A stretch of DNA of 30,255 nt from RI-242 sp038246255 (GTDB lineage: Bacteria > Planctomycetota > UBA1135 > GCA-002686595), in assembly GCA_038246255.1 (NCBI GenBank), contig JBBRWC010000048.1, positions 1 to 30,255 on the forward strand. The letters run 5' to 3'. The notes under the pieces are model-generated. The model saw only the letters and a list, made by a program, of their open reading frames with translations. It did not search any database and was not told the DNA's origin. A program made the translations under genes and the position numbers. Below, in pieces: positions 9,690 to 18,241 of the stretch. Numbering within the stretch: the first letter of the stretch is position 1; the number at the start of each line of letters is the position of its first letter.

Positions 9690-11786
9690 ATGAAGAAGTT
9701 GATCTTCGCAGCCGCCCTACTCGCTGGCGCAAGCCTCTGGGTTGGCAACGTGTCCGGCCACGGCGGCACGTACCGCGGTCCGGGCGACACCGTTCCCACC
9801 GGCGCTGGCGGTGGCGGCGGCGGCGGGCCCCCGTCAACCGGCGGTCCCAGTCCAGGCGGCGGTCCGACCACCGGCGGGGGCGCGGGCCCGACCTCCGGTC
9901 CGATCACGGGTGGTCCTGCCCGCGGCGGGCCTACGGGGGGCGGCCCGACGACCGGCCAATCGGGCGGATCCGTGCAAGCGGACCTCGACCTTTGGTCGTT
10001 CTGGTGGGAGTTCAACAAGGACCGTTACCTCAACCTGCAGAACAGCCTGGCGGCGGGTGGAACCACCACGGGCGATCAGAACTTCTTCCTCGGCCAAGGA
10101 CAGCAGGAGCAAGCGAAGGACACGATGCGTCCTTCCCCGGACCAGATCCGCGAGACGATCGTGCCGGCTTTGGTCGGGGTCCTTGAGGCCGAATCGAACA
10201 ACGACATCCTCACGGGGGCGATGATCGCGCTCGCGAAGATCGGCGATGCCGAATCCACCTCGGAGAGCCCGGACCAAAAGGAGTCCGAGTTCGCGAAGAA
10301 GATCGTGCCGTTCCTGTCGAACGGCACCCAGGAGATCGCGGAGACCGCGGCCGTCTCGCTCGGGATTCTGGCGCACCCCAGCACGATCGACCTGCTCGGC
10401 GCGCTGATGCTGGACCAAGCCGAAGGCCGCAAGGCCGTCGGCAGTACTGAAGTGGACCCGCGCACCCGCGCCTTCGCGGGATACGGTCTGGGGCTCGTGG
10501 GCTCGCGCCTTAAGCCCGAGGCCACCGCCGACCGGCTCAAGATCGTCGATTTCCTCGCGACGGCCATCCGCGGTGACCGCCTTGCGCAGCCCGACGTGGC
10601 GACAGCGGCGATGATTTCCATGGGCCTCGTCCTTTTGGAGCCGGGGGAAGCCGGTGCGGCACCCCTCGCGAAAAACGCTCTGCCCAAAAATCGGCAGGAG
10701 CAAATCCAGTTTGCGATCGAAGCCTTCAACAACGGCGATTTGAACTTCCGGATCCGCGCCCACGCCCCGACCGCCGCCGGTCGTCTGCTGCAGGGGATGG
10801 GCAAGGAGTTCGAAGCGCTTCGGATTTTGACGGGCGAGGAGTTCATCAAGGCCGTCAACTTGAGCAGTCTTCAGCCCGAACTGCGCAGCAGCGCAGCCCT
10901 GGCGTTGGGTCTGATCGGCAACCGCGGTGGCGACAAGGTGGACGCCGACATCCGCAAGGCGCTCGACAAGGCGCTGAGCGACGGCCAACACCAGGTGAAG
11001 AACTTCGCGCTGATCGCCCTCGGCAAGATCGGGGCGCGAGCGGGGTCGGACACCAAGGCCGATGGCCGCAACGAGATCGAAAAGACGTTGGCAAGCAAGC
11101 TTGCCCGCGGCACGAACCACGAACTGCACTTCGCCGCGCTGTCCTTCGGCGTCATGGCCCACGCCATGAACAACGGTACCGACACCATCTCGACCAGTTT
11201 GGTCGGCGCGCTGCTGGACAAGCTGAGCGGCGCCAAATCGCCCGATGACGTGGGCGCCCTGGCGATCGCAGCCGGAATGGTGGGCGACGCCGCCTACTAC
11301 CCGGTGCTGCTCAAAAAACTGGACGAGATTTCGGCCGACGAGCCGCGCGGTTACGTCGCGGTGGCCCTTGGCTTGGCGCGGGTTAACGAGGCACGCGAGA
11401 AGATCCAAAAGATCGTCTCGGAGTCTGAGTATCGCCCCGAGCTGCTGAAGCAAGCGGCCATCGCCCTCGGCCTCCTGGGTGACCAAGAGATCGTGGACGA
11501 CCTCCTGCGCATGCTGCGGGATGCCAAGGGTCTCTCCGCGCAGGCGGCGATCAGCTCGGCATTGGGTTTCATCGGCGACCGCCGTTCGGTGGACCCGCTC
11601 GTCGAGATGCTCCAGAATAAGTCGATCACGAACACTGCGCGGGGCTTTGCCGCTGTGGCGCTCGGGATCGTCGCCGACAAGGAAGATTTGCCCTGGAACT
11701 CGAAGATCGGCGAGGACCTGAACTACCGCGCGGCGACGGCCACGCTGAACGACTCGGCCGGCACGGGCATCCTCAACATCTTGTGA
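9690..11786 (+). CDS. Exported HEAT-repeat protein, paralogue 1 (698 aa)
   Basis: The protein starts MKKLIFAAALLAGASLWVG, a signal peptide with probable cleavage near residue 22-26. Residues about 27-95 are a Gly/Pro/Thr linker. A conserved aromatic block follows, with W102, W105, W106 and E107 (LWSFWWEFNKD) and, 30 residues on, FFLG (132-135) preceded by TTG. The remainder to about 675 is a run of HEAT/armadillo-like helical pairs (for example ALALGLIGNRGGDKVDADI, AIALGLLGDQEIVDDLLRML, ALGFIGDRRSVDPLVEML), interrupted near residues 225-300 by longer loops. The last residues, GTGILNIL, resemble the end of the next gene's product. HEAT solenoids are protein-binding scaffolds; location is periplasm or cell envelope. 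The ATG at 9690 is chosen because it gives a clean signal peptide; the ATG at 9678 is possible and AGGA (9675-9678) favours 9690. Confidence 0.88.
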   Translation: MKKLIFAAALLAGASLWVGNVSGHGGTYRGPGDTVPTGAGGGGGGGPPSTGGPSPGGGPTTGGGAGPTSGPITGGPARGGPTGGGPTTGQSGGSVQADLDLWSFWWEFNKDRYLNLQNSLAAGGTTTGDQNFFLGQGQQEQAKDTMRPSPDQIRETIVPALVGVLEAESNNDILTGAMIALAKIGDAESTSESPDQKESEFAKKIVPFLSNGTQEIAETAAVSLGILAHPSTIDLLGALMLDQAEGRKAVGSTEVDPRTRAFAGYGLGLVGSRLKPEATADRLKIVDFLATAIRGDRLAQPDVATAAMISMGLVLLEPGEAGAAPLAKNALPKNRQEQIQFAIEAFNNGDLNFRIRAHAPTAAGRLLQGMGKEFEALRILTGEEFIKAVNLSSLQPELRSSAALALGLIGNRGGDKVDADIRKALDKALSDGQHQVKNFALIALGKIGARAGSDTKADGRNEIEKTLASKLARGTNHELHFAALSFGVMAHAMNNGTDTISTSLVGALLDKLSGAKSPDDVGALAIAAGMVGDAAYYPVLLKKLDEISADEPRGYVAVALGLARVNEAREKIQKIVSESEYRPELLKQAAIALGLLGDQEIVDDLLRMLRDAKGLSAQAAISSALGFIGDRRSVDPLVEMLQNKSITNTARGFAAVALGIVADKEDLPWNSKIGEDLNYRAATATLNDSAGTGILNIL

Positions 11787-11842
11787 TCTGAGAGCCGACG
11801 GTTCGACGGCGCGCGCGCCGGCGGACGGGCAGTTGGAATGAA

Positions 11843-11886
11843 GGGGCGTCCTCCCGATTGCGGGGGGCGCCCTCTTTTCGTTCTTT
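11843..11886 (+). terminator. Strong intrinsic terminator after HEAT paralogue 1
   Basis: Arms GGGCG (11844-11848) and CGCCC (11868-11872) are extended inward by CCTCCCG (11850-11856) pairing with CGGGGGG (11861-11867), with one bulged T and an ATTG loop. CTCTTTTCGTTCTTT follows, a T-rich tail. It lies 57 bp past the stop, so the two HEAT genes are probably separate transcription units. The remaining 250 bp up to the second HEAT promoter show no coding signal. Confidence 0.8.
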
Positions 11887-12134
11887 GCGTCACGGTCCAA
11901 GGTGATGGTCGAGGGCGACGGTCCAGGTGTGCGGAATCGATCGCTTTACCGCGCTTCGGTCGGCCCCGGCCGCGGCGGCGCGGTGCTTCTGCCGGGCTCC
12001 CCCACGACCTCGGCTCGCGCCGCCGTCCCATGAAACGGCTCCCCGGCGTCTGTGGGGGGCCCTGCCGAGGGGTAGGCTCGCGGGCGGAGCCACACCCTCG
12101 CATGGGACCGGATCCCGCATCCCGTTGGAACGAA

Positions 12135-12147
12135 CTTTGCTAGTTTG
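12135..12147 (+). promoter_or_regulatory. Possible -10 element directly before second HEAT gene
   Basis: CTTTGCTAGTTTG is nearly identical to the element at 9602-9614. TAGTTT (12141-12146) ends only 6 nt before the GTG start at 12153, so transcription would begin at or next to the start codon, implying a leaderless mRNA. Confidence 0.35.
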
Positions 12148-12152
12148 CCCCC

Positions 12153-14393
12153 GTGGCACGAACGAGTTCCCCCCGTGGCGCCGCCCGCGCGGTCTGGCCC
12201 CCTGGCGCGGCCTGGGTTCACTGGGCGGTGTTCGTTGGCCTGCTTGTGGGGCCGCGCGCGGAGGCCACGAGCTCGCCCACTCCGCTCTTTCCCGCCGTGG
12301 CGGTGGTTCAAGCGGTCAAGGGCGCTCCATTCACTCGGCCCGCGCTGCGCCTCCAGGGCGGCGGGCCCGGCCCGGTCACCGGACCTTCCTCCGGGGGTGG
12401 GGGCAGCGGTTCGGGGGCACCTTCTGGAACGGGGCAGGGCGGTAATGGAACGGGCGGGGGTGCGCCCGCGGGTTCCAGCGCGACACCGCCGATCCCCGGG
12501 GCGACCCCCTTCGTTGCGACCCCCGGCAGCGCGGTGCTCGACGTGCCGCGCCACCCCTGGGCGATCTGGTGGGAGCTTTCGAAGGGCGAGTTCGTGCAGC
12601 CCAAGACGGCCGTGCGCCGGGATGGCGCCACCACCGGAAGCGCGGACTTCTTCCTGGGTGAGGACGACGCCGACGAGCGCCTTCCGGAAGCCCGTCGGAT
12701 CGCACCCGCGCTCGTGCGCGAGCGCATCGTCCCCGCGCTGCTCGCCGAGCTCCAGCGCCCCGGTGGGCCAGACGCCACGATCGAGGCGTTGCTTGCGCTC
12801 GGGCGGCTCGCACCCGGGTTGACGCGCGCGGAGTTCGTCCCCGTTCAGGCCGCGCTTGAGTCGCGCCTGGGCGAGGGCAATCGGCCGATCGCCGAGGCCG
12901 CGACCATTGCCCTGGGCGCGACTGCGAAGGACTCCGCCGTGCCGGTCCTCGCCGCGCTGCTGTCCGACAACTCCCGCGGGCGCGAGTTGGCTGCGGGAGC
13001 CGTGCCCGAGCGCCAACGCGCGTTTGCCGCGTACGGTCTCGGCGCGATCGCGCGGACGTCCACACGGGAGGACGTGCGGCGTTTTGCCGTCGGAGCGCTC
13101 GCGCGGCAGCTCGACGAATCCGATCGCACCCACTCGGACACTCAGATCGCATGTGTGCTCGCCCTCGGGCTCGTGCCCCTGGAACAGATCGTCGTGCGCG
13201 ATCCCGGCGGGGTTCCCGAGCCCACGAGCGCATCGCGTATCGCGGTCGTGCGTCGACTCGAAGAGATGCTGGGCGCGCGCCGCGGACTGCGTCTCGACGT
13301 GCGCGCCCACGTCCCGATCGCGTTTGGGCGCATGGCCGCCGACTTGCCGATGCAGCGTTTGGACGAGCTCAAGGCATGGCTCGCCGAACCGCTGCTCGCG
13401 GCGATGCCGCGGGTGCGGCGCGAGGGCGCCGAGGTCACGCGAGCCCTCGCGAGCGCGTTGGGTGCACTCGGCGACGGGGACGCGGATCCCCTCGACGTGC
13501 GGGTGCGCGAAGCCGTGATCCAACTCGCAGGGGACTCGGATGTGTTGACGCGCTACGCGGCGCTGCTCGCCCTCGGGGAAATCGCTGCGCGGCCGGGGCT
13601 TGGCAGCATGCCGGGGCGCGCACGCGACGCGCTGATGGCACCCCTATTTGGCGAGCTCGAGCGCGGTCGCGCCGCCGCCGGGCCGTTTGCGGTGACGGCC
13701 GTCGCCCTGGCGATGCGCAGCATGCGCGACCAGGGGATCACGCCACCTGCGGAATGGAGCGCCGCCCTCGCGCGCGCGCTCGAGGACGCGGGCAGCCCCG
13801 AAGAACTCGTCGCAAGCTGCGTGGCCATCGGCCTCGCGGGCGAAAACGGCCTCGTGGCGGGTGTCCTCGCGGCGTTCGACCGCAGCCCCGTCGGATGGGA
13901 GCGCTCCCAGGTCGCGCTCGCCCTCGGGCTGCTCGGTGAACCGACCGTGCGGCCCCTCCTGCGCACGTACGCCGCGGCTTCCGCCCCGCGCTCGCGCGAC
14001 CTGCGCGCGGCCGCCGAGGCGCTCGTGATGAGCGGAGACCATGCGTTTGCCACGGAACTTGCGAGTTCGCTGGCCGGGCTCCGCAGCCAGGAACTCCAGG
14101 CGGCCGCCCACGCCCTTGGCGCGATCGGCGAACCGCAGGCGGTCGAGCCGCTGCTCGCCGCACTTTCAAGCGACAACGCAACGTCCGCCGTGCGCGCGAG
14201 CATCAACCAAGCCCTCGGACGGATCGCCGATCCCCGCCCGGCGTTTTTCCTCCAGGACCTCGCGCGCCTCGTGGCGCTGCTCGACACGCCACCGACCTTG
14301 CTCTCGGCGCAGACCCTGCGCGCCGGCTTAGATCAGGCGCAGTTCATGGGCGCGCTCACCAACGGCGGCGGCTTGCTCAACCTGCTGCCCTGA
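12153..14393 (+). CDS. Exported HEAT-repeat protein, paralogue 2 (746 aa)
   Basis: A paralogue of the preceding gene product. After a basic N-terminus comes a hydrophobic stretch (WVHWAVFVGLLVGPRAEA), a likely signal peptide. A Gly/Ser/Pro linker spans about 66-118, then the same aromatic block: W136, W139, W140, E141 (PWAIWWELSKG) and TTG with FFLG (166-169). The W-to-FFLG spacing is the same 30 residues as in paralogue 1. HEAT-like repeats follow to the end (ALALGLLGEPTVRPLLRTYA, AAHALGAIGEPQAVEPLLAAL), finishing with NGGGLLNLLP. Overall it is more Arg/Ala-rich than paralogue 1, so the duplication looks old. The start is GTG at 12153; no Shine-Dalgarno is visible. Its last 17 bp overlap the end of a convergent gene, so no terminator lies between them. 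Confidence 0.86.
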   Translation: MARTSSPRGAARAVWPPGAAWVHWAVFVGLLVGPRAEATSSPTPLFPAVAVVQAVKGAPFTRPALRLQGGGPGPVTGPSSGGGGSGSGAPSGTGQGGNGTGGGAPAGSSATPPIPGATPFVATPGSAVLDVPRHPWAIWWELSKGEFVQPKTAVRRDGATTGSADFFLGEDDADERLPEARRIAPALVRERIVPALLAELQRPGGPDATIEALLALGRLAPGLTRAEFVPVQAALESRLGEGNRPIAEAATIALGATAKDSAVPVLAALLSDNSRGRELAAGAVPERQRAFAAYGLGAIARTSTREDVRRFAVGALARQLDESDRTHSDTQIACVLALGLVPLEQIVVRDPGGVPEPTSASRIAVVRRLEEMLGARRGLRLDVRAHVPIAFGRMAADLPMQRLDELKAWLAEPLLAAMPRVRREGAEVTRALASALGALGDGDADPLDVRVREAVIQLAGDSDVLTRYAALLALGEIAARPGLGSMPGRARDALMAPLFGELERGRAAAGPFAVTAVALAMRSMRDQGITPPAEWSAALARALEDAGSPEELVASCVAIGLAGENGLVAGVLAAFDRSPVGWERSQVALALGLLGEPTVRPLLRTYAAASAPRSRDLRAAAEALVMSGDHAFATELASSLAGLRSQELQAAAHALGAIGEPQAVEPLLAALSSDNATSAVRASINQALGRIADPRPAFFLQDLARLVALLDTPPTLLSAQTLRAGLDQAQFMGALTNGGGLLNLLP

Positions 14394-14931
14394 CGGCTTT
14401 GCGTGCATCGCGGGCGGGGGTGTACGCGCCCCACAGCCCGAAACCTAGGACAAGGGCCGCGAGCGCGCCGAGCCCCACCACGAGCGTCCGCGCGCGGCCC
14501 TGGGCGGAAACCAGAGCATCGGCCCGATCTTCAAGCGCGGCAACGTCACGCGCATGCTGCTCGACCAGCGCCCCCCACGCCGCGCGGTGCTCCGGCTCGA
14601 CACCGATTGCGACTGCGGCAGCGAGGCGCACGAGATCTGCGGACGCGAGTGCGGGCGCCCGCAGCCAAAGGGACGATTGGAGCGCGCGCAGCGCAAGGCG
14701 CGGGTCTGCGGGCTCGAGTGTCAAACCACCGATCGCGGCCGAACGGGCGCGTTCAAACCGCCGACCCAAGTAGAAAATCTCGGACTCAAGTCGCGCGCGC
14801 TCGAGCGGCTCCGCGACGTCTTCCGCGAGTTCGAGTGCACCGTAAAGATCGCCCACTGCGAGGCGCTCCCACGCCGTAGCCGCACCCTGGAGAGCACACA
14901 CGAGCGCGAACACGGCGGGCATTGCGATCAC
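14377..14931 (-). CDS. TPR-like protein with N-terminal signal and C-terminal membrane anchor (184 aa)
   Basis: Begins MIAMPAVFALVCALQGAATA, a short signal-like segment. A helical TPR-like region follows (LAVGDLYGALELAEDVAE, EIFYLGRRFERARSAAIGGL, LALRALQSSLWLRAPALASA). A coiled-coil-prone stretch (VEQHARDVAALEDRADALV) comes next, then one membrane helix near the C-terminus (ARTLVVGLGALAALVLGFGLWG) with a basic cytoplasmic tail. So it is an exported domain held to the inner membrane by its C-terminus. GTG at 14931 is chosen because it forms a GTGA overlap with the upstream gene stop and GGAGAA lies just before it; ATG at 14922 is an alternative. The coupling suggests it works with the spermidine-synthase-like membrane protein. 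I do not recognise a named family. Confidence 0.72.
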   Translation of the reverse strand: MIAMPAVFALVCALQGAATAWERLAVGDLYGALELAEDVAEPLERARLESEIFYLGRRFERARSAAIGGLTLEPADPRLALRALQSSLWLRAPALASADLVRLAAAVAIGVEPEHRAAWGALVEQHARDVAALEDRADALVSAQGRARTLVVGLGALAALVLGFGLWGAYTPARDARKAVRAAG

Positions 14932-16688
14932 GGGTTCTCCGGGAAAGGGCCATCCCCGCTCGCCGCACGGCGCGCGCGGCCGTGGGCCAAGGATGCACGC
15001 TCGAGGGGTTCGAGCGGCGTGCGGTCGTCGGTCATGGGCGCTGTGGCCGGGGGGCTGAAGATGCGCGCGGCACCAGGGAGGGCGGCTTTGGCCCACCGGG
15101 AGACGAGCTCGGCCGGTGCACCTTGCGCGAGTGGCGCACCGGGCTGCGGCAGCGGGCCCCCGTTGCGCGCGAACACGGCCGCGTTGCGCGAGTTCGGCAC
15201 CAGAGTCGCGAGCACGTCGGCTTCGAACGCAACCGCGACGGTTTCCGCGATGGCGGGCAAGAGTGGATCGGTGAGGTCGAAGGCGCCGACGTTGAGCGCG
15301 GCATATCCACCCGGCGCGAGCGCGGCGCGCACCTCGCGGAAAAACTCGACCGTCACGAGGTGCGGTGGCAATTGGTGCTGATTGGTGTAGGCGTCGATCG
15401 CGATCAGGTCGAAGGGGCCGCGCTCCACCCGCAGCGCGAGCCGCGCGTCCAATCCCGCGTGCACACGCCAGCGGGGATCATCCTCGCCCGGCAGGTCGAA
15501 CCAGCGGCGCCCCACGTCCACCACGGCCGCGTCGATCTCGGCGCCCGCTCCCGTCGCACGCCGTTCGGGAGGCATTACGCCGTCGAGGATGCGCCAGACG
15601 GTTCCCGCTCCAAGTCCGAGCACAAGGGTTCGCCAGGGCCGCACGTCGGACGCCCCTATGGGTACACCTCCACGGGCCGAATCGGGCTCGGGGTCAAAAA
15701 ACGCGGGCAGCGCGAAGTGGTCGTAGTAATAACCCTCGCCCAATAGGCCGGGAGCGGGTCGCCACACGGATTGGAACGAATCGACACCTTCGTTGACCTG
15801 CAGGAAGCGGACGCGTGTGTCGCCTTCGCCCTCCTCGACGGCCATCACGAGTTGGTACTTCGACTCCACAAAAGCGAGGAGTCTGCGCCCTTCAGCGAGG
15901 CGCGGCTGTGGGGCGGCGCTGTGTGTTGCCGCGGCCACTACGGCGACCCAGCAAAGGAGGATGAGCGCGCCTAAGCCGATGTCGCGGCGTGCGCTCGCCG
16001 GGTCCGGCGCATTGCGCGGGCGTCCGCTTCGGGTCGCGACGAGCAGCGCGCTGCCGGCCGTGGCAAGCAGCGCGGCTGCGCACAGGAAGGTGCCGCTGAC
16101 TCCTAAATGCGGCAGGCCGAAGTGGCTCGTCCCGAACGCACCCACGAGGCTTGCGAGCGTGGACGCCGCGAGGACATGGCCCCCGGCGGTTCCCGCGTGC
16201 CCTCCGCGGCGGCGTGCGAGGGATTCCAGAGCGAGTGGGCCCGCCGCGCCGAGCAGGGTTGCCGGCAGGAGGAAGAGGGCTAGGGCCGCACCCAGGCTGC
16301 CCAGGGTGACGAGTCCCGCCGCTTCCTCGAGCGTGAGGCCGCGCGGCACCAGCGCGGCGCCAAGCACGCGCGCGGCGAGCGGCAGCGCGGCGACGATGGC
16401 GCCGCTGATCAACAGGAGCGCACCAAAGCGCCGCGCGGGGTTGGGGCCAACGGCCCAGCGCGCACCCAGCAGGTAGCCGATCGCCAGCGCGAGCAGCACA
16501 ACGCCGATCACGTTCGTCCAGACCGTTTGGCTGGTGCCGAACCACGGCGCAAGAAGCCGCACCGCGGCGAGCTCCACGGTCATGACGGAGATGCCGCCGG
16601 CGGCCGCGGCGCACAGGATCAACGCCGGCGGCGGGCTCGCGGCGGCGACGACGGAATCATCCAAAGGGCTGTCAAGCTGCGCCTTCAA
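14928..16688 (-). CDS. Membrane-fused spermidine-synthase-like protein
   Basis: A 586-aa protein with two parts. Residues about 20-260 carry seven or eight hydrophobic helices (AGGISVMTVELAAVRLLAPW starts the first, a hallmark of the fused MFS/spermidine synthase group). Residues about 275-560 are a class I methyltransferase-like fold: SAM-binding glycine loop GLGAG (358-362), VVDVG carboxylate at the end of strand 2, and IDAYTNQHQLPPHL with D432 at the position of the catalytic Asp of spermidine synthases. VEFFREVRAALAPGGYAALNV is the standard strand-5 region. Fusions of this kind are widespread in Planctomycetota and Proteobacteria, and their real substrate is mostly unproven. The start is TTG at 16688 with AGGA 8 nt upstream; no better ATG precedes the first helix. 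It lies 49 bp after the hydrolase-like gene and is coupled to the next gene by a 4-nt overlap. Confidence 0.85.
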   Translation of the reverse strand: MKAQLDSPLDDSVVAAASPPPALILCAAAAGGISVMTVELAAVRLLAPWFGTSQTVWTNVIGVVLLALAIGYLLGARWAVGPNPARRFGALLLISGAIVAALPLAARVLGAALVPRGLTLEEAAGLVTLGSLGAALALFLLPATLLGAAGPLALESLARRRGGHAGTAGGHVLAASTLASLVGAFGTSHFGLPHLGVSGTFLCAAALLATAGSALLVATRSGRPRNAPDPASARRDIGLGALILLCWVAVVAAATHSAAPQPRLAEGRRLLAFVESKYQLVMAVEEGEGDTRVRFLQVNEGVDSFQSVWRPAPGLLGEGYYYDHFALPAFFDPEPDSARGGVPIGASDVRPWRTLVLGLGAGTVWRILDGVMPPERRATGAGAEIDAAVVDVGRRWFDLPGEDDPRWRVHAGLDARLALRVERGPFDLIAIDAYTNQHQLPPHLVTVEFFREVRAALAPGGYAALNVGAFDLTDPLLPAIAETVAVAFEADVLATLVPNSRNAAVFARNGGPLPQPGAPLAQGAPAELVSRWAKAALPGAARIFSPPATAPMTDDRTPLEPLERASLAHGRARRAASGDGPFPENP

Positions 16689-16737
16689 ACGCTCGATCCT
16701 GCACGCGCCGCCGGAGCCCTGCCGGTGGGGCCTCGGC

Positions 16738-18141
16738 TCAACTGCCGTCCCCGCCGGTCACGACAGGCACGTCGTACACACGCTCGGAGGTGTACACACG
16801 GCCGAAGTCGCCCGTCTGCCAAGCGAGGTCGAGCATGGTGCGCAGGCGCCGTTCGATGGTGTGTTCGTGCTCGACGCCGTTGACGATCACACGCACGGGC
16901 GCGCTCATGTCTACCAGGCGGTCGTTGAAGTAAACGCGCACCTCTAACACACCGTCGGCCTTGACGGTGACGGTGTTGGTCGCGCGGTCGATCGTCGCCT
17001 CGGCGGGCCGCAGGTTGTTGGGGTCGACGCCGATGACTTCCAGCCAATAGGCCTTGTTGCCCTGCCAGAGTGTCGGACGCAGCGCGACGGAACTGGGATT
17101 TGCCGCACGGCGCCGATCGGCCATCCACGACCAAACGTCGGTGTCGGTGGCGTCGGGCGCAATCGCGACCGGGGCGTTGGACATCCCCTCCGCCGCTTTG
17201 GCAAACGCGGAGGCCTTCTCCCCGGCTCCGGCAAACATCACCGGCAGGTTCTTGAAGTTGAGCGGGGAAAGGTCCGAGGCATCGCCGTTGCGGCCAATCA
17301 CACCCGCGAAGCGGTCCGGGAACAGGCTCGCGATTGTCAGGGCGGCGGCAACCCCGTCGCCTTTCCCCGCGATGAACACACGTTCGATGTCGACGTTGTA
17401 GGCGTTGCGGACTTCGCGGAAGACGTGCATCGCGCGCACCACGCCTCCGCCGTTTTCCGCGGAGCCCATCGTGTCCCACATCTCCAGGTCGGACGGCATG
17501 CCGACGGCGGCGATGATTGTGCCGTCGCGCAGCGCGGTGTCCGTCCAGTGGGTTTTGAGGTGCTCGTCGAGCGTCTCCCCCAGCGCGGGGATCGACAGGA
17601 TCAGGGGGTAGGCGGTCTTGGAGCTGTAGCGGCCGGGAGCCAGCACGGCGTACTGGATCTCACCGCCGAAGCTCTCCGTCTTCTTCTCCTGCTTGACGCG
17701 GCCTTTTTGGACACCGCTGTCCTTGTAGGTCGTGGCGCCGCGCAGAGCGAGTTCGATGTCGGGCACGAGGGACAGGAAGCTGCGTGTCTCGCCCCGCTTG
17801 TCCTCGAAACCGTTGATGAACTCCTCGAGTCCTTGGCGGGGCTTGAGGTCCGATTCACCCTCGCGACGGGCCTCGAAAATGTCTTCGAAGATGGCGGTGA
17901 GCTTGCGCAGGTCACTCGTCGAGAGGACGGGTTTGAGGTCCCCGTTTGCTTCGGCTTCGGCTTCGGCTCCCGCTTTGGCCTTGGGCGCGTTCTGGGCTGC
18001 GGGGGCGCCCTCGGCTGCGGGGGCGCCCTCGGCTGCGGGGGCGCAGAGCCGCGCCGCGCGACCCGCGGGTTCGAAGGCCGAAGCCGGGGTGAGCGCGAGG
18101 GCGGCAATCAAGGGCGCGACGCGCAGGGCAAGGAACATCAT
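16738..18141 (-). CDS. Exported alpha/beta-hydrolase-like protein lacking the nucleophile Ser
   Basis: A 467-aa protein. Signal peptide MMFLALRVAPLIAALALTPASA, then an Ala/Glu-rich low-complexity stretch (34-66) built from short DNA repeats. Residues about 70-150 are helical. Residues about 160-330 follow the esterase/PHB-depolymerase-like order: YPLILSIPALGET, a lid region, then AYNVDIERVFIAGKGDGVAAALTIASLFPDRFAGVIGRNG. The nucleophile elbow should read GxSxG but is G259-K-G-D-G263, so Gly occupies the Ser position. A C-terminal beta-sandwich-like domain follows (IDRATNTVTVKADGVLEVRV, then PVRVIVNGVEHE). The fold assignment is confident in outline. Hydrolytic activity is doubtful, so a binding or structural role in the envelope is likelier. 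ATG at 18141 and 18138 are equivalent choices. It lies 100 bp downstream of the TPR gene on the same strand. Confidence 0.72.
   Translation of the reverse strand: MMFLALRVAPLIAALALTPASAFEPAGRAARLCAPAAEGAPAAEGAPAAQNAPKAKAGAEAEAEANGDLKPVLSTSDLRKLTAIFEDIFEARREGESDLKPRQGLEEFINGFEDKRGETRSFLSLVPDIELALRGATTYKDSGVQKGRVKQEKKTESFGGEIQYAVLAPGRYSSKTAYPLILSIPALGETLDEHLKTHWTDTALRDGTIIAAVGMPSDLEMWDTMGSAENGGGVVRAMHVFREVRNAYNVDIERVFIAGKGDGVAAALTIASLFPDRFAGVIGRNGDASDLSPLNFKNLPVMFAGAGEKASAFAKAAEGMSNAPVAIAPDATDTDVWSWMADRRRAANPSSVALRPTLWQGNKAYWLEVIGVDPNNLRPAEATIDRATNTVTVKADGVLEVRVYFNDRLVDMSAPVRVIVNGVEHEHTIERRLRTMLDLAWQTGDFGRVYTSERVYDVPVVTGGDGS
17993..18046. repeat. Three imperfect 18-bp tandem repeats inside the hydrolase-like gene
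   Basis: The unit TCGGCTGCGGGGGCGCCC occurs at 17993-18010 (one mismatch), 18011-18028 and 18029-18046 (two mismatches at the end). It is in frame and encodes AAEGAP-type hexapeptides just after the signal peptide. A second run of CGGCTT hexamers (about 17950-17968) encodes AEAEAEA. Confidence 0.85.
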
Positions 18142-18241
18142 GCGGCAACTACGGGGCAGGGGGCCGGCGAACGAGCGGGGCGCAGCAGACCGTTGGTTTC
18201 GACGTTTCGACGAGGGTCTCTAGGATCCCCGATGCGCGTGG

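Noticed and set aside
9834..11900. 688-codon open frame on the minus strand
   Set aside because: Antisense of HEAT paralogue 1 and crosses its terminator hairpin; no signal or motif.
11946..13523. 525-codon open frame on the minus strand upstream of HEAT paralogue 2
   Set aside because: Mostly antisense to paralogue 2, which has signal peptide, conserved block and HEAT repeats; the opposite frame shows none.
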